From: Oscillospiraceae bacterium
GTDB lineage: Bacteria > Bacillota > Clostridia > UMGS1810
DNA: 50,053 bases
NCBI GenBank assembly: GCA_015068825.1
Contig: SVJU01000014.1
Coordinates: 1-50,053 of the forward strand
Direction of reading: 5' to 3'
The notes beneath the pieces are model-generated. The model worked only from the letters and a program-made list of their open reading frames with translations, had not been told where the DNA came from and did not search any database. Positions within the stretch are counted from its first letter, which is position 1, and each line of letters starts with the position of its first letter. Made by a program: the position numbers and the translations under genes. Of the stretch, positions 17,679 to 26,947 are shown piece after piece.

Positions 17679-18275
17679 TCAGTTCATATTTTTACATACC
17701 ATTTCGCAAGCCGCGGGAAGTATTTTCCATTCAGCTTCCTGCATAATTCTTTTTTGCAAAATTTCAGGAGTATCGCCTTCTTCAATATTAACTGCCTTTT
17801 GAAGAATGATTTTTCCGCCGTCGGGTATTTCATTTACAAAATGAACAGTTGCACCGCTAACCTTTACTCCGTACTCAAGTGCTGCCTCGTGTACCTTAAG
17901 ACCATAAAAGCCTTTTCCGCAAAAAGACGGAATAAGTGACGGATGAACATTTATTATTCTGTCGGCAAAATGCGATGTAAATTTTTCGGTAAGTATGCAC
18001 ATAAAGCCCGCAAGAACAATAAGGTCAATTTTTTCTTCATCAAGTTTTTTAATAAGCTCATCTTCAAATGCATCCTGACTTCCAAGTTCCTTTTTTGAAA
18101 TAACCAGAGAATCAATGCCCGCATTTTTTGCTCTCTCTAATGCATAGGCATTTTTGTTATTCGAAATAACAAGCTTAATTTTGCCTGATTTAATAATGCC
18201 ATCATTTTGGGCATCTATAAGTGCCTGAAGGTTTGTTCCACCGCCTGAAACTAAAACTGCAATATTTTTTAGCAT
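17679..18275 (-). CDS. purN: Phosphoribosylglycinamide formyltransferase
   Basis: 198-aa GAR transformylase using 10-formyl-THF (step 3). It begins [20 protein letters not shown], and the active-site block is [13 protein letters not shown] with the downstream [14 protein letters not shown] and [11 protein letters not shown]. Length is normal. The ATG overlaps the purM stop (ATGCTAA), indicating translational coupling, with GAGGGTG as RBS inside purM. Confidence 0.96.
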   Translation of the reverse strand: MLKNIAVLVSGGGTNLQALIDAQNDGIIKSGKIKLVISNNKNAYALERAKNAGIDSLVISKKELGSQDAFEDELIKKLDEEKIDLIVLAGFMCILTEKFTSHFADRIINVHPSLIPSFCGKGFYGLKVHEAALEYGVKVSGATVHFVNEIPDGGKIILQKAVNIEEGDTPEILQKRIMQEAEWKILPAACEMVCKNMN

Positions 18276-19306
18276 ATTACAACACCCTCATCGCCTTTTA
18301 TAATTTCACCCATAATATAAGCTTCTTCGCCGTTAGCTTTTAAAATTTCAAGTGCTTTGTCTGCATCGTTTTTATCAACAACAACACTCATACCAACGCC
18401 CATATTAAATGTATTGAACATATCTCTTTCAGGAATGTTGCCTGTTTTTTGCAATAGTGAGAAGATAGGAAGTATTTCAAGTGCGTTTTTATCAATCTTA
18501 GCGCCAAAGCCTTTTGGAATACTTCTTGGAATGTTTTCGTAAAATCCTCCGCCTGTAATATGAGATACTGCTTTAACAGTAATTTTATCAAAAAGAGCAA
18601 GCATAGGTTTAACATAAATTTTTGTAGGTGTTAAAAGTGTTTCTCCTATTGATTTGCCGCCAAGCTCAGCAACAGAAGATTTTATGTCATTTTTTTCAAC
18701 ATCAAAAACTTTTCTTACAAGTGAAAAACCATTTGAGTGAACACCAGAAGATTTAAGGGCAATAATTACATCGCCTTCTTTGATTGTTTTGTTGTTTAAA
18801 ACTTTATCTTTATCTACAACGCCAACAGAAAAACCTGCAAGGTCGTATTCATCAACAGGATAAAAACCTGGCATTTCAGCAGTTTCACCGCCGATAAGTG
18901 CACAACCGGACTGAACACAGCCTTCTGCAACACCCGATACAATTGATGCAACCTTTTCGGGAATGTTTTTGCCAACTGCAATATAGTCAAGGAACAATAA
19001 TGGTTTTGCACCACAGCAAATAATATCGTTTACGCACATAGCAACACAGTCAATACCAACTGTGTCGTGCTTGTCCATTAAAAATGCCATTTTTAGTTTT
19101 GTACCAACTCCGTCAGTACCGCTTACCAATACGGGTTTTGAAATTCCTGTTAAATCAAGTTCAAAAAGACCACCAAAACCACCAATATCAGACATAGCAC
19201 CTTTTGTCATTGTTTTTGCGATGTGAGTTTTCATAAGGTCTACTGCTTTGTATCCTGCGGTAATATCAACACCCGCAGCTTTATAACTTTCGCTGAAACT
19301 TTTCAT
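18269..19306 (-). CDS. purM: Phosphoribosylformylglycinamidine cyclo-ligase
   Basis: 345-aa AIR synthetase (step 5). Signature segments are [19 protein letters not shown] at the N-terminus, [22 protein letters not shown], and [13 protein letters not shown]. Length is normal. It follows purE by 41 nt with RBS AAAGGAAA, and its 3' end overlaps purN. Confidence 0.97.
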   Translation of the reverse strand: MKSFSESYKAAGVDITAGYKAVDLMKTHIAKTMTKGAMSDIGGFGGLFELDLTGISKPVLVSGTDGVGTKLKMAFLMDKHDTVGIDCVAMCVNDIICCGAKPLLFLDYIAVGKNIPEKVASIVSGVAEGCVQSGCALIGGETAEMPGFYPVDEYDLAGFSVGVVDKDKVLNNKTIKEGDVIIALKSSGVHSNGFSLVRKVFDVEKNDIKSSVAELGGKSIGETLLTPTKIYVKPMLALFDKITVKAVSHITGGGFYENIPRSIPKGFGAKIDKNALEILPIFSLLQKTGNIPERDMFNTFNMGVGMSVVVDKNDADKALEILKANGEEAYIMGEIIKGDEGVVIC

Positions 19307-19347
19307 AAGTAAAATTTCCTTTCTTTTTGAAAATTTGTATTTTATTT

Positions 19348-19842
19348 TTAGTTGTTGTATTTATTTTCAATTTCCGCATTCTTTTTAAGAACATTTTCAG
19401 AAGATTTTTTTCTGTCCGCATCAAGCTTATCTGCCAAATCTTTATCATAAACAGAAATAATCTGAAGAGCTAAAAGTGCTGCATTTTTTGCACCATCTAT
19501 TGCAACTGTTGCAACAGGAATACCGCTTGGCATCTGAACTGTTGACAAAAGCGCATCAAGTCCGTCAAGGGTTGATGATTTAATCGGAATACCAATAACA
19601 GGAATTGTTGTATTTGCAGCAATTGCACCTGCAAGATGCGCCGCCTTTCCTGCTGCGCAGATTATTGCACCAAAATCATTTACTCTTGCGTTTTTAGAAA
19701 ACTCTCTTGCTTCTTCAGGTGTTCTGTGTGCAGAAAAAATATGCACCTCAAACAAAGCGCCAAAGCTTTTTAAAGTGTCAATTGCACCTTCAACAACCGG
19801 AAGGTCACTGTCACTTCCCATAATAATTGCAATTTTTTTCAT
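19348..19842 (-). CDS. purE: N5-carboxyaminoimidazole ribonucleotide mutase
   Basis: 164-aa PurE, class I type. The N-terminal loop [12 protein letters not shown], the SAHRTPEEA motif with the catalytic His, and the [12 protein letters not shown] and [15 protein letters not shown] segments are present. First gene of the purine operon, with a GGAGG RBS, directly downstream of the ZTP riboswitch. purK, purC, purF and purB are not in this window, so their genes must lie elsewhere. Confidence 0.97.
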   Translation of the reverse strand: MKKIAIIMGSDSDLPVVEGAIDTLKSFGALFEVHIFSAHRTPEEAREFSKNARVNDFGAIICAAGKAAHLAGAIAANTTIPVIGIPIKSSTLDGLDALLSTVQMPSGIPVATVAIDGAKNAALLALQIISVYDKDLADKLDADRKKSSENVLKKNAEIENKYNN

Positions 19843-19878
19843 TTGAAATTATCCTCCGTATACCATAAAAATTTGCCG

Positions 19879-19933
19879 AAAAAACATTTTTGGGCAGCCC
19901 CGTAAACATAAAACAATTTATAGGACTGCCCAG
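19879..19933 (-). terminator. Riboswitch-controlled intrinsic terminator ahead of purE
   Basis: On the minus strand GGGCAGTCC pairs with GGGGCTGCCC across a loop of about 20 nt, followed by AAAAATGTTTTTTC. The 5' strand of the terminator begins inside the 3' end of the aptamer (shared GGGC), so aptamer folding and terminator folding should exclude each other. Confidence 0.88.
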
Positions 19934-20016
19934 ACGGTCGGCTTATTTAAACTTTTGCTCCCTTGTGGTTTACCACTGCTTAAAGATTTTAAACATTCCG
20001 TCAGTCGCAAAAGCCT
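19925..20016 (-). promoter_or_regulatory. ZTP (pfl) riboswitch aptamer
   Basis: Minus-strand leader of the purine operon. P1 is CTTTTGC (20013-20007) with GCAAAAG (19958-19952). The conserved GACTGACGGA follows. P2 is GTGG/CCAC (19976-19965), then AAGGGAGC. The 3' domain reads GCCGACCGTCTGGGC (19942-19928). The pseudoknot GACGG (20002-19998) with CCGTC (19938-19934) is intact. This is the pfl/ZTP riboswitch architecture; the ligand is ZMP/ZTP, which signals 10-formyl-THF shortage. Bound ligand is expected to block the overlapping terminator and turn on purE-fhs. I identified it from the consensus by eye; a covariance-model search would settle it. Confidence 0.92.
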
Positions 20017-20036
20017 TTATTCAATTATATGTATAT

Positions 20037-20065
20037 ATTATAAAGTAAAAGACGAAAAAAGTCAA
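20037..20065 (-). promoter_or_regulatory. Promoter of the purine operon
   Basis: Minus-strand TTGACT (20065-20060) and TATAAT (20042-20037), 17-bp spacer, placing the transcript start about 20 nt before the aptamer. Confidence 0.9.
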
Positions 20066-20066
20066 G

Positions 20067-20093
20067 ATTTAGCATACTTTTGTTTTGCTAAAT
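20067..20093. promoter_or_regulatory. Inverted repeat abutting the purine operon -35 box
   Basis: ATTTAGCA (20067-20074) and TGCTAAAT (20086-20093) form an 8-bp inverted repeat with an 11-nt spacer, ending 1 bp upstream of the -35. It could be an operator for a transcription factor. It has no U-run suggesting a terminator. It does not match the PurBox (PurR) consensus I know. Confidence 0.35.
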
Positions 20094-20277
20094 TATAAGA
20101 TAAATTTTATCGCTTTTTATTAGTTTTATTGTTAATTTTCACCATAACAAAATATGTATTTCAATCTCATACAGAATAAACTTTTTGTATAAACAGTAAA
20201 ATATATTAATATTGCACAAAATAAGAATGATTTTTGCAATAATTTGTAGTATTTAGTCAGGAATTTAAAAATTACCC

Positions 20278-20306
20278 TTGAAAAAAGACTAAAAAAAAAG
20301 TAAAAT
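20278..20306 (+). promoter_or_regulatory. Promoter of glmU-prs
   Basis: TTGAAA (20278-20283), 17-bp A-rich spacer, TAAAAT (20301-20306), 38 nt ahead of glmU. The remaining 200 bp back to the purine promoter is AT-rich with no other recognised structure. Confidence 0.7.
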
Positions 20307-20344
20307 TATAGTGTGTGTTTAAAAATATTTAAGGACGTGATGAA

Positions 20345-21706
20345 TTGAGTAATTTTTCTGCAATTATACTTGCGGCAGGTCAGGGAAAAAGAATGAACTC
20401 TGATATTTCAAAGGTTATGCACAAAATAAGTGGTAAACCGCTTATAGACTGGGTATATACAAAGCTTAAAGAAGCAGGATGTAAAAATCATGTCATTGTT
20501 ATAGGACACAAAAAAGAACAGATTGAAGAATATTTTAAAGACAGTGTGAATTATGCAATTCAAAATGAAATGCTTGGCACAGGCCACGCTGTTATGATGT
20601 GCAAAGACTATTTTAAAGGCGAAAACACAACTGTTATGGTGCTTTGCGGTGATGCTCCGCTCATTTCAAAAGAGCTTATAGAAAAAACAATTAAAAGCCA
20701 CAAAGAATCAAACGCAAGCGCAACTGTTGTTTCAGCAATAGTAAATGACGCAACAGGCTATGGAAGAATTATAAAAGACGAAAATGAAAATCTTTTGAAA
20801 ATTGTTGAGCACAAAGATGCAACAGATGAAGAAAAAAAGGTAAACGAAATAAATTCAGGCATGTACTGCTTTGAATCAAAAGATTTATTCGATGCTTTAT
20901 CAAAAATAAAAAATGACAATGCACAGGGCGAATACTATCTTACCGATACAATAGGAATTCTTAAGTCCGAAGGTAAAAAAGTTAAAGCATTTGTTTGCGA
21001 TGATTTTGAAAAAACTCTTGGCGTAAATGACAGAATCGACCTTGCAAAAGCACAAAAAATAAAAAATAAAGAAATTGTTACAAAAAATCTTATAAACGGT
21101 GTTACAATTATTGATCCTGATAACACCTACATTGACGAAGATGTTGTAATCGGCAAAGATACCATTATTTACCCTAACTGTGTTTTAAGAGGAAATACCA
21201 TTATCGGCGAAAGATGCGAAGTTGGCCCTAATTCTACAATCGAAAACACAACCATAGGAAATGATGTTAAAATTATAAATTCAGTTGCAAACGAGGCTTT
21301 TGTTGGTGATAATTCAACCGTAGGTCCGTTTGCATATTTAAGACCTAAAGCAAACATTGGAAAAAAGGTTAAAATCGGCGATTTTGTTGAAATTAAAAAC
21401 TCCAACATTGACGAAGGAACAAAGGTTTCGCACTTAACATACATCGGCGACAGCGATGTTGGCAAAAACATCAACTTTGGCTGTGGAACAATTACTGTTA
21501 ACTACGATGGCAAAAACAAATTCAGAACTACTATTGAAGATAACGCATTTATCGGCTGTAACACAAATCTTGTTGCACCGGTTACAGTTAAAAAGAATGC
21601 TTTTATTGCAGCTGGCTCAACAATAACCGACGATGTTGACGAAGATTCACTTGCAATCGCAAGATGCCGTCAGACAATAAAAAAAGACTGGCGTAAAAAC
21701 AAATAA
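20345..21706 (+). CDS. glmU: Bifunctional GlmU: GlcN-1-P acetyltransferase / UDP-GlcNAc pyrophosphorylase
   Basis: 453-aa enzyme making UDP-GlcNAc for peptidoglycan. The N-terminal pyrophosphorylase has ILAAGQGKRMNSDISKVMHK. The C-terminal half is a left-handed beta-helix of hexapeptide repeats (VVIGKDTIIYPNCVLRGNT and onward). It ends with the acetyltransferase region around NYDGKNKFRTTIEDNAFIGC. The start is TTG at 20345: AAGGA lies 9 nt upstream, and the nearby ATG at 20340 is out of frame and meets a stop after two codons. Followed by prs after 44 nt, the usual Firmicute order. Confidence 0.96.
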   Translation: MSNFSAIILAAGQGKRMNSDISKVMHKISGKPLIDWVYTKLKEAGCKNHVIVIGHKKEQIEEYFKDSVNYAIQNEMLGTGHAVMMCKDYFKGENTTVMVLCGDAPLISKELIEKTIKSHKESNASATVVSAIVNDATGYGRIIKDENENLLKIVEHKDATDEEKKVNEINSGMYCFESKDLFDALSKIKNDNAQGEYYLTDTIGILKSEGKKVKAFVCDDFEKTLGVNDRIDLAKAQKIKNKEIVTKNLINGVTIIDPDNTYIDEDVVIGKDTIIYPNCVLRGNTIIGERCEVGPNSTIENTTIGNDVKIINSVANEAFVGDNSTVGPFAYLRPKANIGKKVKIGDFVEIKNSNIDEGTKVSHLTYIGDSDVGKNINFGCGTITVNYDGKNKFRTTIEDNAFIGCNTNLVAPVTVKKNAFIAAGSTITDDVDEDSLAIARCRQTIKKDWRKNK

Positions 21707-21750
21707 TTGTACAAAATTAAAATTTTAATATATACAAAGGAGATAGGACA

Positions 21751-22713
21751 ATGATATCACACGGTAAAAACATTAAGATTTTTGCTGCCAACGCAAGCAG
21801 AGATTTGGCACAAAAAATCGCTCAGCATCTTGGAGTATCACTTGGAAATGCAGAAGTAGGCAAATTTTCTGATGGAGAGATTTATGTTAACATTAACGAA
21901 ACCGTAAGAGGTGAAGACGTTTTTGTTATTCAGTCTACTTGTGACCCTGTAAACGATAACCTTATGGAAGTTCTTATTATGATTGATGCCTTCAAACGCG
22001 CATCAGCAGGAAGAATCACAGCAGTTATGCCATACTTTGGCTATGCAAGACAGGACAGAAAAGCAAAAGCAAGAGATCCGATTTCTGCAAAGCTTGTTGC
22101 TGACCTTATTGCAAAAGCAGGTGCCGACAGAGTTCTTACAATGGACCTTCATGCTGCACAGATTCAGGGATTTTTTGATATCCCGGTTGACCACCTTTTA
22201 GGTGTTCCTGTACTTGCAAAATATTTTAAAGAAGAATTAAAAGAAATCATTGAAGAAGACGATCTTGTTGTTGTATCTCCCGACTTAGGCAGCGTTACCC
22301 GTGCAAGAAACTTTGCTCAAAGACTTGACGCTCCTATTGCTATTATTGATAAAAGAAGACCAAGAGCCAATGTTGCTGAAGTTATGAATATCATTGGTGA
22401 TATTAAAGGCAAAACAGCCATTTTAGTTGACGATATGATTGACACCGCAGGAACAATTACAAACGGCGCTCAGGCACTTATCGACAGAGGTGCTAAAAAA
22501 GTTTATGCTTGTTGTACACACGGTGTTCTTTCAGGTCCTGCAATTGAAAGAATTAAAAATTCATGCATAGATAAGCTTATTATGCTTGACACAATCCAGC
22601 TTACAGATGACAAAAAGATTGACAAAATCAAAACCATATCTGTTGCTCCAATCTTTGGTGAAGCTATTGACAAGGTTTACGAAGAAACTTCAATCAGCAC
22701 ACTATTTATGTAG
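21751..22713 (+). CDS. prs: Ribose-phosphate pyrophosphokinase
   Basis: 320-aa PRPP synthetase, supplying PRPP to purine, pyrimidine and amino acid synthesis. It carries the ATP/Mg segment [18 protein letters not shown], the flexible-loop region [15 protein letters not shown] and the PRPP-binding [16 protein letters not shown]. Length is normal. AAGGAGATAG precedes the ATG. It follows glmU and ends at a terminator before pth. Confidence 0.97.
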   Translation: MISHGKNIKIFAANASRDLAQKIAQHLGVSLGNAEVGKFSDGEIYVNINETVRGEDVFVIQSTCDPVNDNLMEVLIMIDAFKRASAGRITAVMPYFGYARQDRKAKARDPISAKLVADLIAKAGADRVLTMDLHAAQIQGFFDIPVDHLLGVPVLAKYFKEELKEIIEEDDLVVVSPDLGSVTRARNFAQRLDAPIAIIDKRRPRANVAEVMNIIGDIKGKTAILVDDMIDTAGTITNGAQALIDRGAKKVYACCTHGVLSGPAIERIKNSCIDKLIMLDTIQLTDDKKIDKIKTISVAPIFGEAIDKVYEETSISTLFM

Positions 22714-22743
22714 TTTTAAATTTTTCATTATAAGGTTAAAATT

Positions 22744-22778
22744 TTCGGTGGCGGATTTTTTCTGTCACCGAATTTTGG
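22744..22778 (+). terminator. Terminator between prs and pth
   Basis: Twelve-bp stem TTCGGTGGCGGA / TCTGTCACCGAA, with two G-U pairs and a T5 loop, followed by TTTTGG. Termination may be incomplete because the T-run is short. Confidence 0.6.
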
Positions 22779-22816
22779 CATTTCATAAAATATACTAAAA
22801 AGGAGGTTTTTATGTT

Positions 22817-23389
22817 ATGTATCTTATTGTAGGTCTTGGAAATCCTGACAAAAAATACGACCTGACCCGTCATAATATTGGCTTTGATGCAGTAGATATG
22901 ATATCAAAGGAGTATAACGCTCCTGTTAAAAAAATCAAATTCAAAGCAATTATCGGCGAGGCTCAAATCGGCGGTGAAAGAGTAATACTTGCAAAGCCGC
23001 AGACATATATGAACTTAAGCGGAGAAAGTGTAAGAGAAATTGCGTCATTTTATAAAATCAAACCTCACAATATTATAGTTTTTCACGATGATATAAGCCT
23101 TCCTGTAGGAAAGGTACGCATACGAAAAAAAGGCAGTGACGGCGGCCACAATGGATTAAAATCAATAATATATCAGCTTGTAAGCGATGAATTTCCAAGA
23201 GTTAAAATAGGTGTTGGCGCACCCGATAACAAAGATTACGACCTTGCAGATTATGTTCTTGGTAAATTCACCAAAGGCGACCTTGAAAAAATCATTCCTG
23301 TTTTAAAAGAATGTTCTAAAATGGCAGAGTGTATGATAAAACAAGGTGCAGACACTGCTATGAATAAGTATAACGGTAAAGAATTTTAA
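22817..23389 (+). CDS. pth: Peptidyl-tRNA hydrolase
   Basis: 190-aa Pth, which frees tRNA from prematurely released peptidyl-tRNA. The active-site residues are visible in GLGNPDKKYDLTRHNIGFDA (Asn and catalytic His) and in HDDISLPVGKVRIRKKG, followed by GGHNGLKSI. The ATG at 22812 is out of frame and closes at once; the ATG at 22817, 10 nt after AAGGAGG, is the start. Followed by mfd after 35 nt. Confidence 0.97.
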   Translation: MYLIVGLGNPDKKYDLTRHNIGFDAVDMISKEYNAPVKKIKFKAIIGEAQIGGERVILAKPQTYMNLSGESVREIASFYKIKPHNIIVFHDDISLPVGKVRIRKKGSDGGHNGLKSIIYQLVSDEFPRVKIGVGAPDNKDYDLADYVLGKFTKGDLEKIIPVLKECSKMAECMIKQGADTAMNKYNGKEF

Positions 23390-23424
23390 TTTTAAATTTT
23401 TAATAAGTCAGAAGGTATTAAAGC

Positions 23425-26400
23425 ATGGAAGCATTAAAAAAAATAAATAAGCTGTATCCCGAGCTTTGCGCAATAGAAAATGCCATAAACACAAAAAGCA
23501 CCCCCGTTTCCATTTCGGGTACAACAGGCTCACAAAAAAATCAGCTTATATATTCAACCTCACAAAACACTCACAAAAAAGCATTCATAATAACAAGTGA
23601 CGAAGCTTATGCAACTAAAATTAAAAATGACCTTGAATCAATGAGTGGAAAAGAAGTTTATCTTTTTGATGCAAAAGAATATGTTTTTTACGATGTAGAT
23701 GTATCAACAAAAGAAATCGAATCAAAACGAATCAATACTTTAAAAAGTATTGAAAATGCTGATTTTGTTGTTGCGTCAGCTTTGGCTTGCATGCAATATA
23801 CTCTTTGTGAAAAGGAATTTAAAAAATATACAAAACACATAAAAATATCTGACATAATAAATCCAGAAGCACTTTTATCAGAGCTTATTAATATGGGATA
23901 TAAAAGAGTTTCTACCGTTGAAGGCGAATGTCAGTTTTCTAAAAGGGGTTCAATACTCGATATTTATCTTCCGGGTGACACCTTTGGTACAAGAATCGAA
24001 TTTTTTGATGACGAGATTGACACAATAAGAAAATTTGACATTGCAACACAAATATCTCATGGCCAAATAGACTCTTTTTATCTTTATCCTGCCCGTGAAC
24101 TTATTTTTGATGAAGAAACAAAACTTGACGTTATCAAAAAAATAAAATCACAGAAAAACGAAAATCTTATTTCAGATATTACAAAGCTTGAAGAAAATGG
24201 TTATTTTTCTTCGCTTGATAAGTATATCCCCTATTTTTACAAAGAAATTCCAACAGTTTTTGATTATTTGTCAGACGATTTTTTAATCTTTATTGACGAG
24301 CCTGCCCAGGTTCTTGATAAAGCAAAAATTTATCAGCAGGAACAGGCAGAAATTATAACATCAATGCTTGAAAAAGGTCTTTTTCCCAAAATCAAAGGAG
24401 ATTACTCTCTTACTCCTGAAGGCCTTTTTGAAAAAGCCTTAAAAAATCAGGTTGTTTTTACAAATGCAGTATCTCACCCATCTTTAGGATTTAATTTAAA
24501 AGAAATTGTAAACATCAGTGCAAAAACACTTCCGTCGTATAGCGGAAAAAGCGATTTTTTAATTGACGACATAACCTACTGGAAGAAAAACGGATACAGA
24601 ATTATGCTTATTTTGTCTAATGAAGACAAAATAAAGGCAGTAAAAAATTTGCTTTTTGAAAACGAAATTGATGCGGCGATATCAGAAAATTTAGAAAATC
24701 TTCCCGAAAAGGGCGAGGTGCTTTTAAGTGTGGGATTTATCGAAAAAAGCTTTGAATATCCCGCAATAAAAACTGTTGTTTTAAGTGACAACGGTGTTTT
24801 TGCCGTTCAGAAAAGAAAGGTCAAAAAAGTAAAAGCAGATAAGAAAAATATTATAAAAAGCTTTGACGAATTAAAGCAAGGCGATTATGTTGTTCACAAC
24901 ACGCATGGTATTGGTCAGTATATGGGCATAAAAGAGCTTGTTGTTGAAAATGTTGTGCGTGATTATATAAAAATAAAATACCGTTCGGGTGACTTTTTGT
25001 ATGTGCCTACAAATCAGCTCGACCTTTTGCACAAATACGTAGGCTCGGAAGCAAAAAATGTAAAGCTTAACAAGCTTGGCGGCATAGAGTGGCAAAAAAC
25101 TACCGCAAAGGTTAAAGAAAGCGTTATGGAACTTGCCGACGATTTAATAAAACTCTATGCTCAAAGAAGCGAAATAAAAGGTTACAAATTCTCGCCCGAC
25201 ACAGTCTGGCAGAAAGAATTTGAAGATGAATTTCCTTATGAGGAAACATCCGACCAGTTAAGATGTATTGAAGAAGTAAAAAAGGATATGGAAGACGGAA
25301 AGTGTATGGACCGGCTTCTTTGCGGAGATGTAGGCTATGGGAAAACAGAGGTTGCACTTCGTGCGGCATTTAAATGCGTATCCGAAAGCTTTCAGGTGGC
25401 GTATCTGGTTCCAACTACCCTCCTTGCTCAGCAGCATTACAACACCTTTAAATCAAGAATGGATAAATACCCCATAAAAGTTGAAATGCTCTCTCGTTTC
25501 AGAACAAAAAAACAGCAGGAAGAGATTATAAAGAAATTAAAATCAGGCGAAATTGATGTAATTATAGGCACACACCGCCTACTTCAAAAGGATATCGGTT
25601 TTAAAAATTTAGGCATGCTTATAATTGACGAGGAGCAACGCTTTGGCGTTGGCCACAAAGAATCAATCAAAAAGCTTAAAAACAATGTAAATGTTTTAAC
25701 CTTAAGTGCAACACCAATTCCAAGAACTCTTAATATGGCACTTGTAGGCATAAGAGATTTAAGTGTTATTTCAGAGCCACCTCAGAACCGTTACCCAGTT
25801 CAGACCTTTGTGCTTGAGAGAAATGAAGCGGTTATTGAGAATGCAATTTCAAGAGAAATGGCAAGGGGCGGTCAGGTTTATTATTTATTCAACCGGGTTG
25901 ACGGTATAGAACAAAAGGCGAACGAAATTGCAAAAATGTTCCCCGACAAAAAAGTTATGACTGCACACGGAAAAATGAGCGAAAATACGCTTGAAGAAAT
26001 TATGCTCGACTTTTTAAATGGTGACATTGATATTCTTATTTGCACAACCATTATTGAAACAGGACTTGATGTTGCAAATGTAAACACAATTATTATAGAA
26101 AATGCCGATAGATTAGGTCTTTCTCAGCTTTATCAGCTTCGTGGAAGGGTTGGGCGTTCAAACCGTCTTGCTTATGCTTATTTAACATATGAAAAAATGA
26201 AGGTTTTAGACTCGGTTGCACAAAAAAGACTTCAGGCAATAAAAGAATTTACCGAGTTCGGCTCAGGCTTTAAAATTGCTATGCGTGACCTTGAAATAAG
26301 GGGTGCAGGAAATCTTCTTGGAAAACAACAGCACGGTAATATGAATCTTGTTGGATATGATATGTACTGTATGCTTTTAGAAAGTGCGGTTGCAGAGCTT

Positions 26401-26877
26401 AAAGGCGAAAAAACCCAATTAGCTTTTGAAACAAACATTGACCTTAAAATAAGTGCATACATTCCAAAAGAATATATAACCGATGAGAATATAAGAATTG
26501 ATATGTATAAAAAAATTGCGCAAATTTGTGATGAAGAAGACGTTTTAAACATTACAGATGAGCTTATTGATCGTTTTGGTACATTTGACGAAAATGTTGC
26601 AAATCTTATAGATATTGCATTTATAAAATCACTTTGCCAGAAGCTTGAAATTACCGATATAACGGAAAAAGACGGTCAGGTTTTCTTTACAATAAACCAG
26701 AATGTAAATCCAAAGGTAATTGTTGAAATACTTTCTGATAAAACACACAAGCTTATGTTTTCATCGGGAGAAAAGTCTTATTTAGGGTATAAAATACAGG
26801 ATAATATGCTTTCGAATATTAAAATTATATTACAAAAGATGTTAAAGCTTACACTTGAAGCTGACAATGAGTTATAA
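23425..26877 (+). CDS. mfd: Transcription-repair coupling factor
   Basis: 1150-aa Mfd, which removes stalled RNA polymerase at lesions and recruits UvrA. It has the N-terminal UvrB-like region (GECQFSKRGSILDIYLPG), an RNA polymerase-interacting domain near residue 490 (GDYVVHNTHGIGQYMGI), then the RecG-like translocase. That part holds Walker A GDVGYGKTEVALRA, DEEQRFG as motif II, LSATPIPRTL, and the RAD/TRG-type motif ETGLDVANVNTIIIENADRL. A C-terminal TRCF domain closes it. Length is normal. It lies in the conserved Firmicute order pth-mfd-prsA-like. Confidence 0.97.
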   Translation: MEALKKINKLYPELCAIENAINTKSTPVSISGTTGSQKNQLIYSTSQNTHKKAFIITSDEAYATKIKNDLESMSGKEVYLFDAKEYVFYDVDVSTKEIESKRINTLKSIENADFVVASALACMQYTLCEKEFKKYTKHIKISDIINPEALLSELINMGYKRVSTVEGECQFSKRGSILDIYLPGDTFGTRIEFFDDEIDTIRKFDIATQISHGQIDSFYLYPARELIFDEETKLDVIKKIKSQKNENLISDITKLEENGYFSSLDKYIPYFYKEIPTVFDYLSDDFLIFIDEPAQVLDKAKIYQQEQAEIITSMLEKGLFPKIKGDYSLTPEGLFEKALKNQVVFTNAVSHPSLGFNLKEIVNISAKTLPSYSGKSDFLIDDITYWKKNGYRIMLILSNEDKIKAVKNLLFENEIDAAISENLENLPEKGEVLLSVGFIEKSFEYPAIKTVVLSDNGVFAVQKRKVKKVKADKKNIIKSFDELKQGDYVVHNTHGIGQYMGIKELVVENVVRDYIKIKYRSGDFLYVPTNQLDLLHKYVGSEAKNVKLNKLGGIEWQKTTAKVKESVMELADDLIKLYAQRSEIKGYKFSPDTVWQKEFEDEFPYEETSDQLRCIEEVKKDMEDGKCMDRLLCGDVGYGKTEVALRAAFKCVSESFQVAYLVPTTLLAQQHYNTFKSRMDKYPIKVEMLSRFRTKKQQEEIIKKLKSGEIDVIIGTHRLLQKDIGFKNLGMLIIDEEQRFGVGHKESIKKLKNNVNVLTLSATPIPRTLNMALVGIRDLSVISEPPQNRYPVQTFVLERNEAVIENAISREMARGGQVYYLFNRVDGIEQKANEIAKMFPDKKVMTAHGKMSENTLEEIMLDFLNGDIDILICTTIIETGLDVANVNTIIIENADRLGLSQLYQLRGRVGRSNRLAYAYLTYEKMKVLDSVAQKRLQAIKEFTEFGSGFKIAMRDLEIRGAGNLLGKQQHGNMNLVGYDMYCMLLESAVAELKGEKTQLAFETNIDLKISAYIPKEYITDENIRIDMYKKIAQICDEEDVLNITDELIDRFGTFDENVANLIDIAFIKSLCQKLEITDITEKDGQVFFTINQNVNPKVIVEILSDKTHKLMFSSGEKSYLGYKIQDNMLSNIKIILQKMLKLTLEADNEL

Positions 26878-26947
26878 TCACAATAGCAGATTGTTGTTAA
26901 TAATAGACTTTAAGTTTGTTTTAACAAAAGAAAGGAATGAACCTGTT

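Noticed and set aside
19861-20040. Guanine/adenine (G-box) riboswitch in front of purE
   Set aside because: The layout (P1 CTTTTGC/GCAAAAG, AAGGGAGC and a pseudoknotted CCGTC) is that of the ZTP riboswitch, and the G-box three-way junction with its conserved loops is absent.
22812-22830. ATG at 22812 as the start of pth
   Set aside because: It is out of frame with the protein and reaches TAG after six codons.
26855-26947. Start of the PrsA-like protein at 26855 inside mfd
   Set aside because: That would bury the signal peptide 31 residues in; the ATG at 26948 opens directly with the signal peptide and lipobox.
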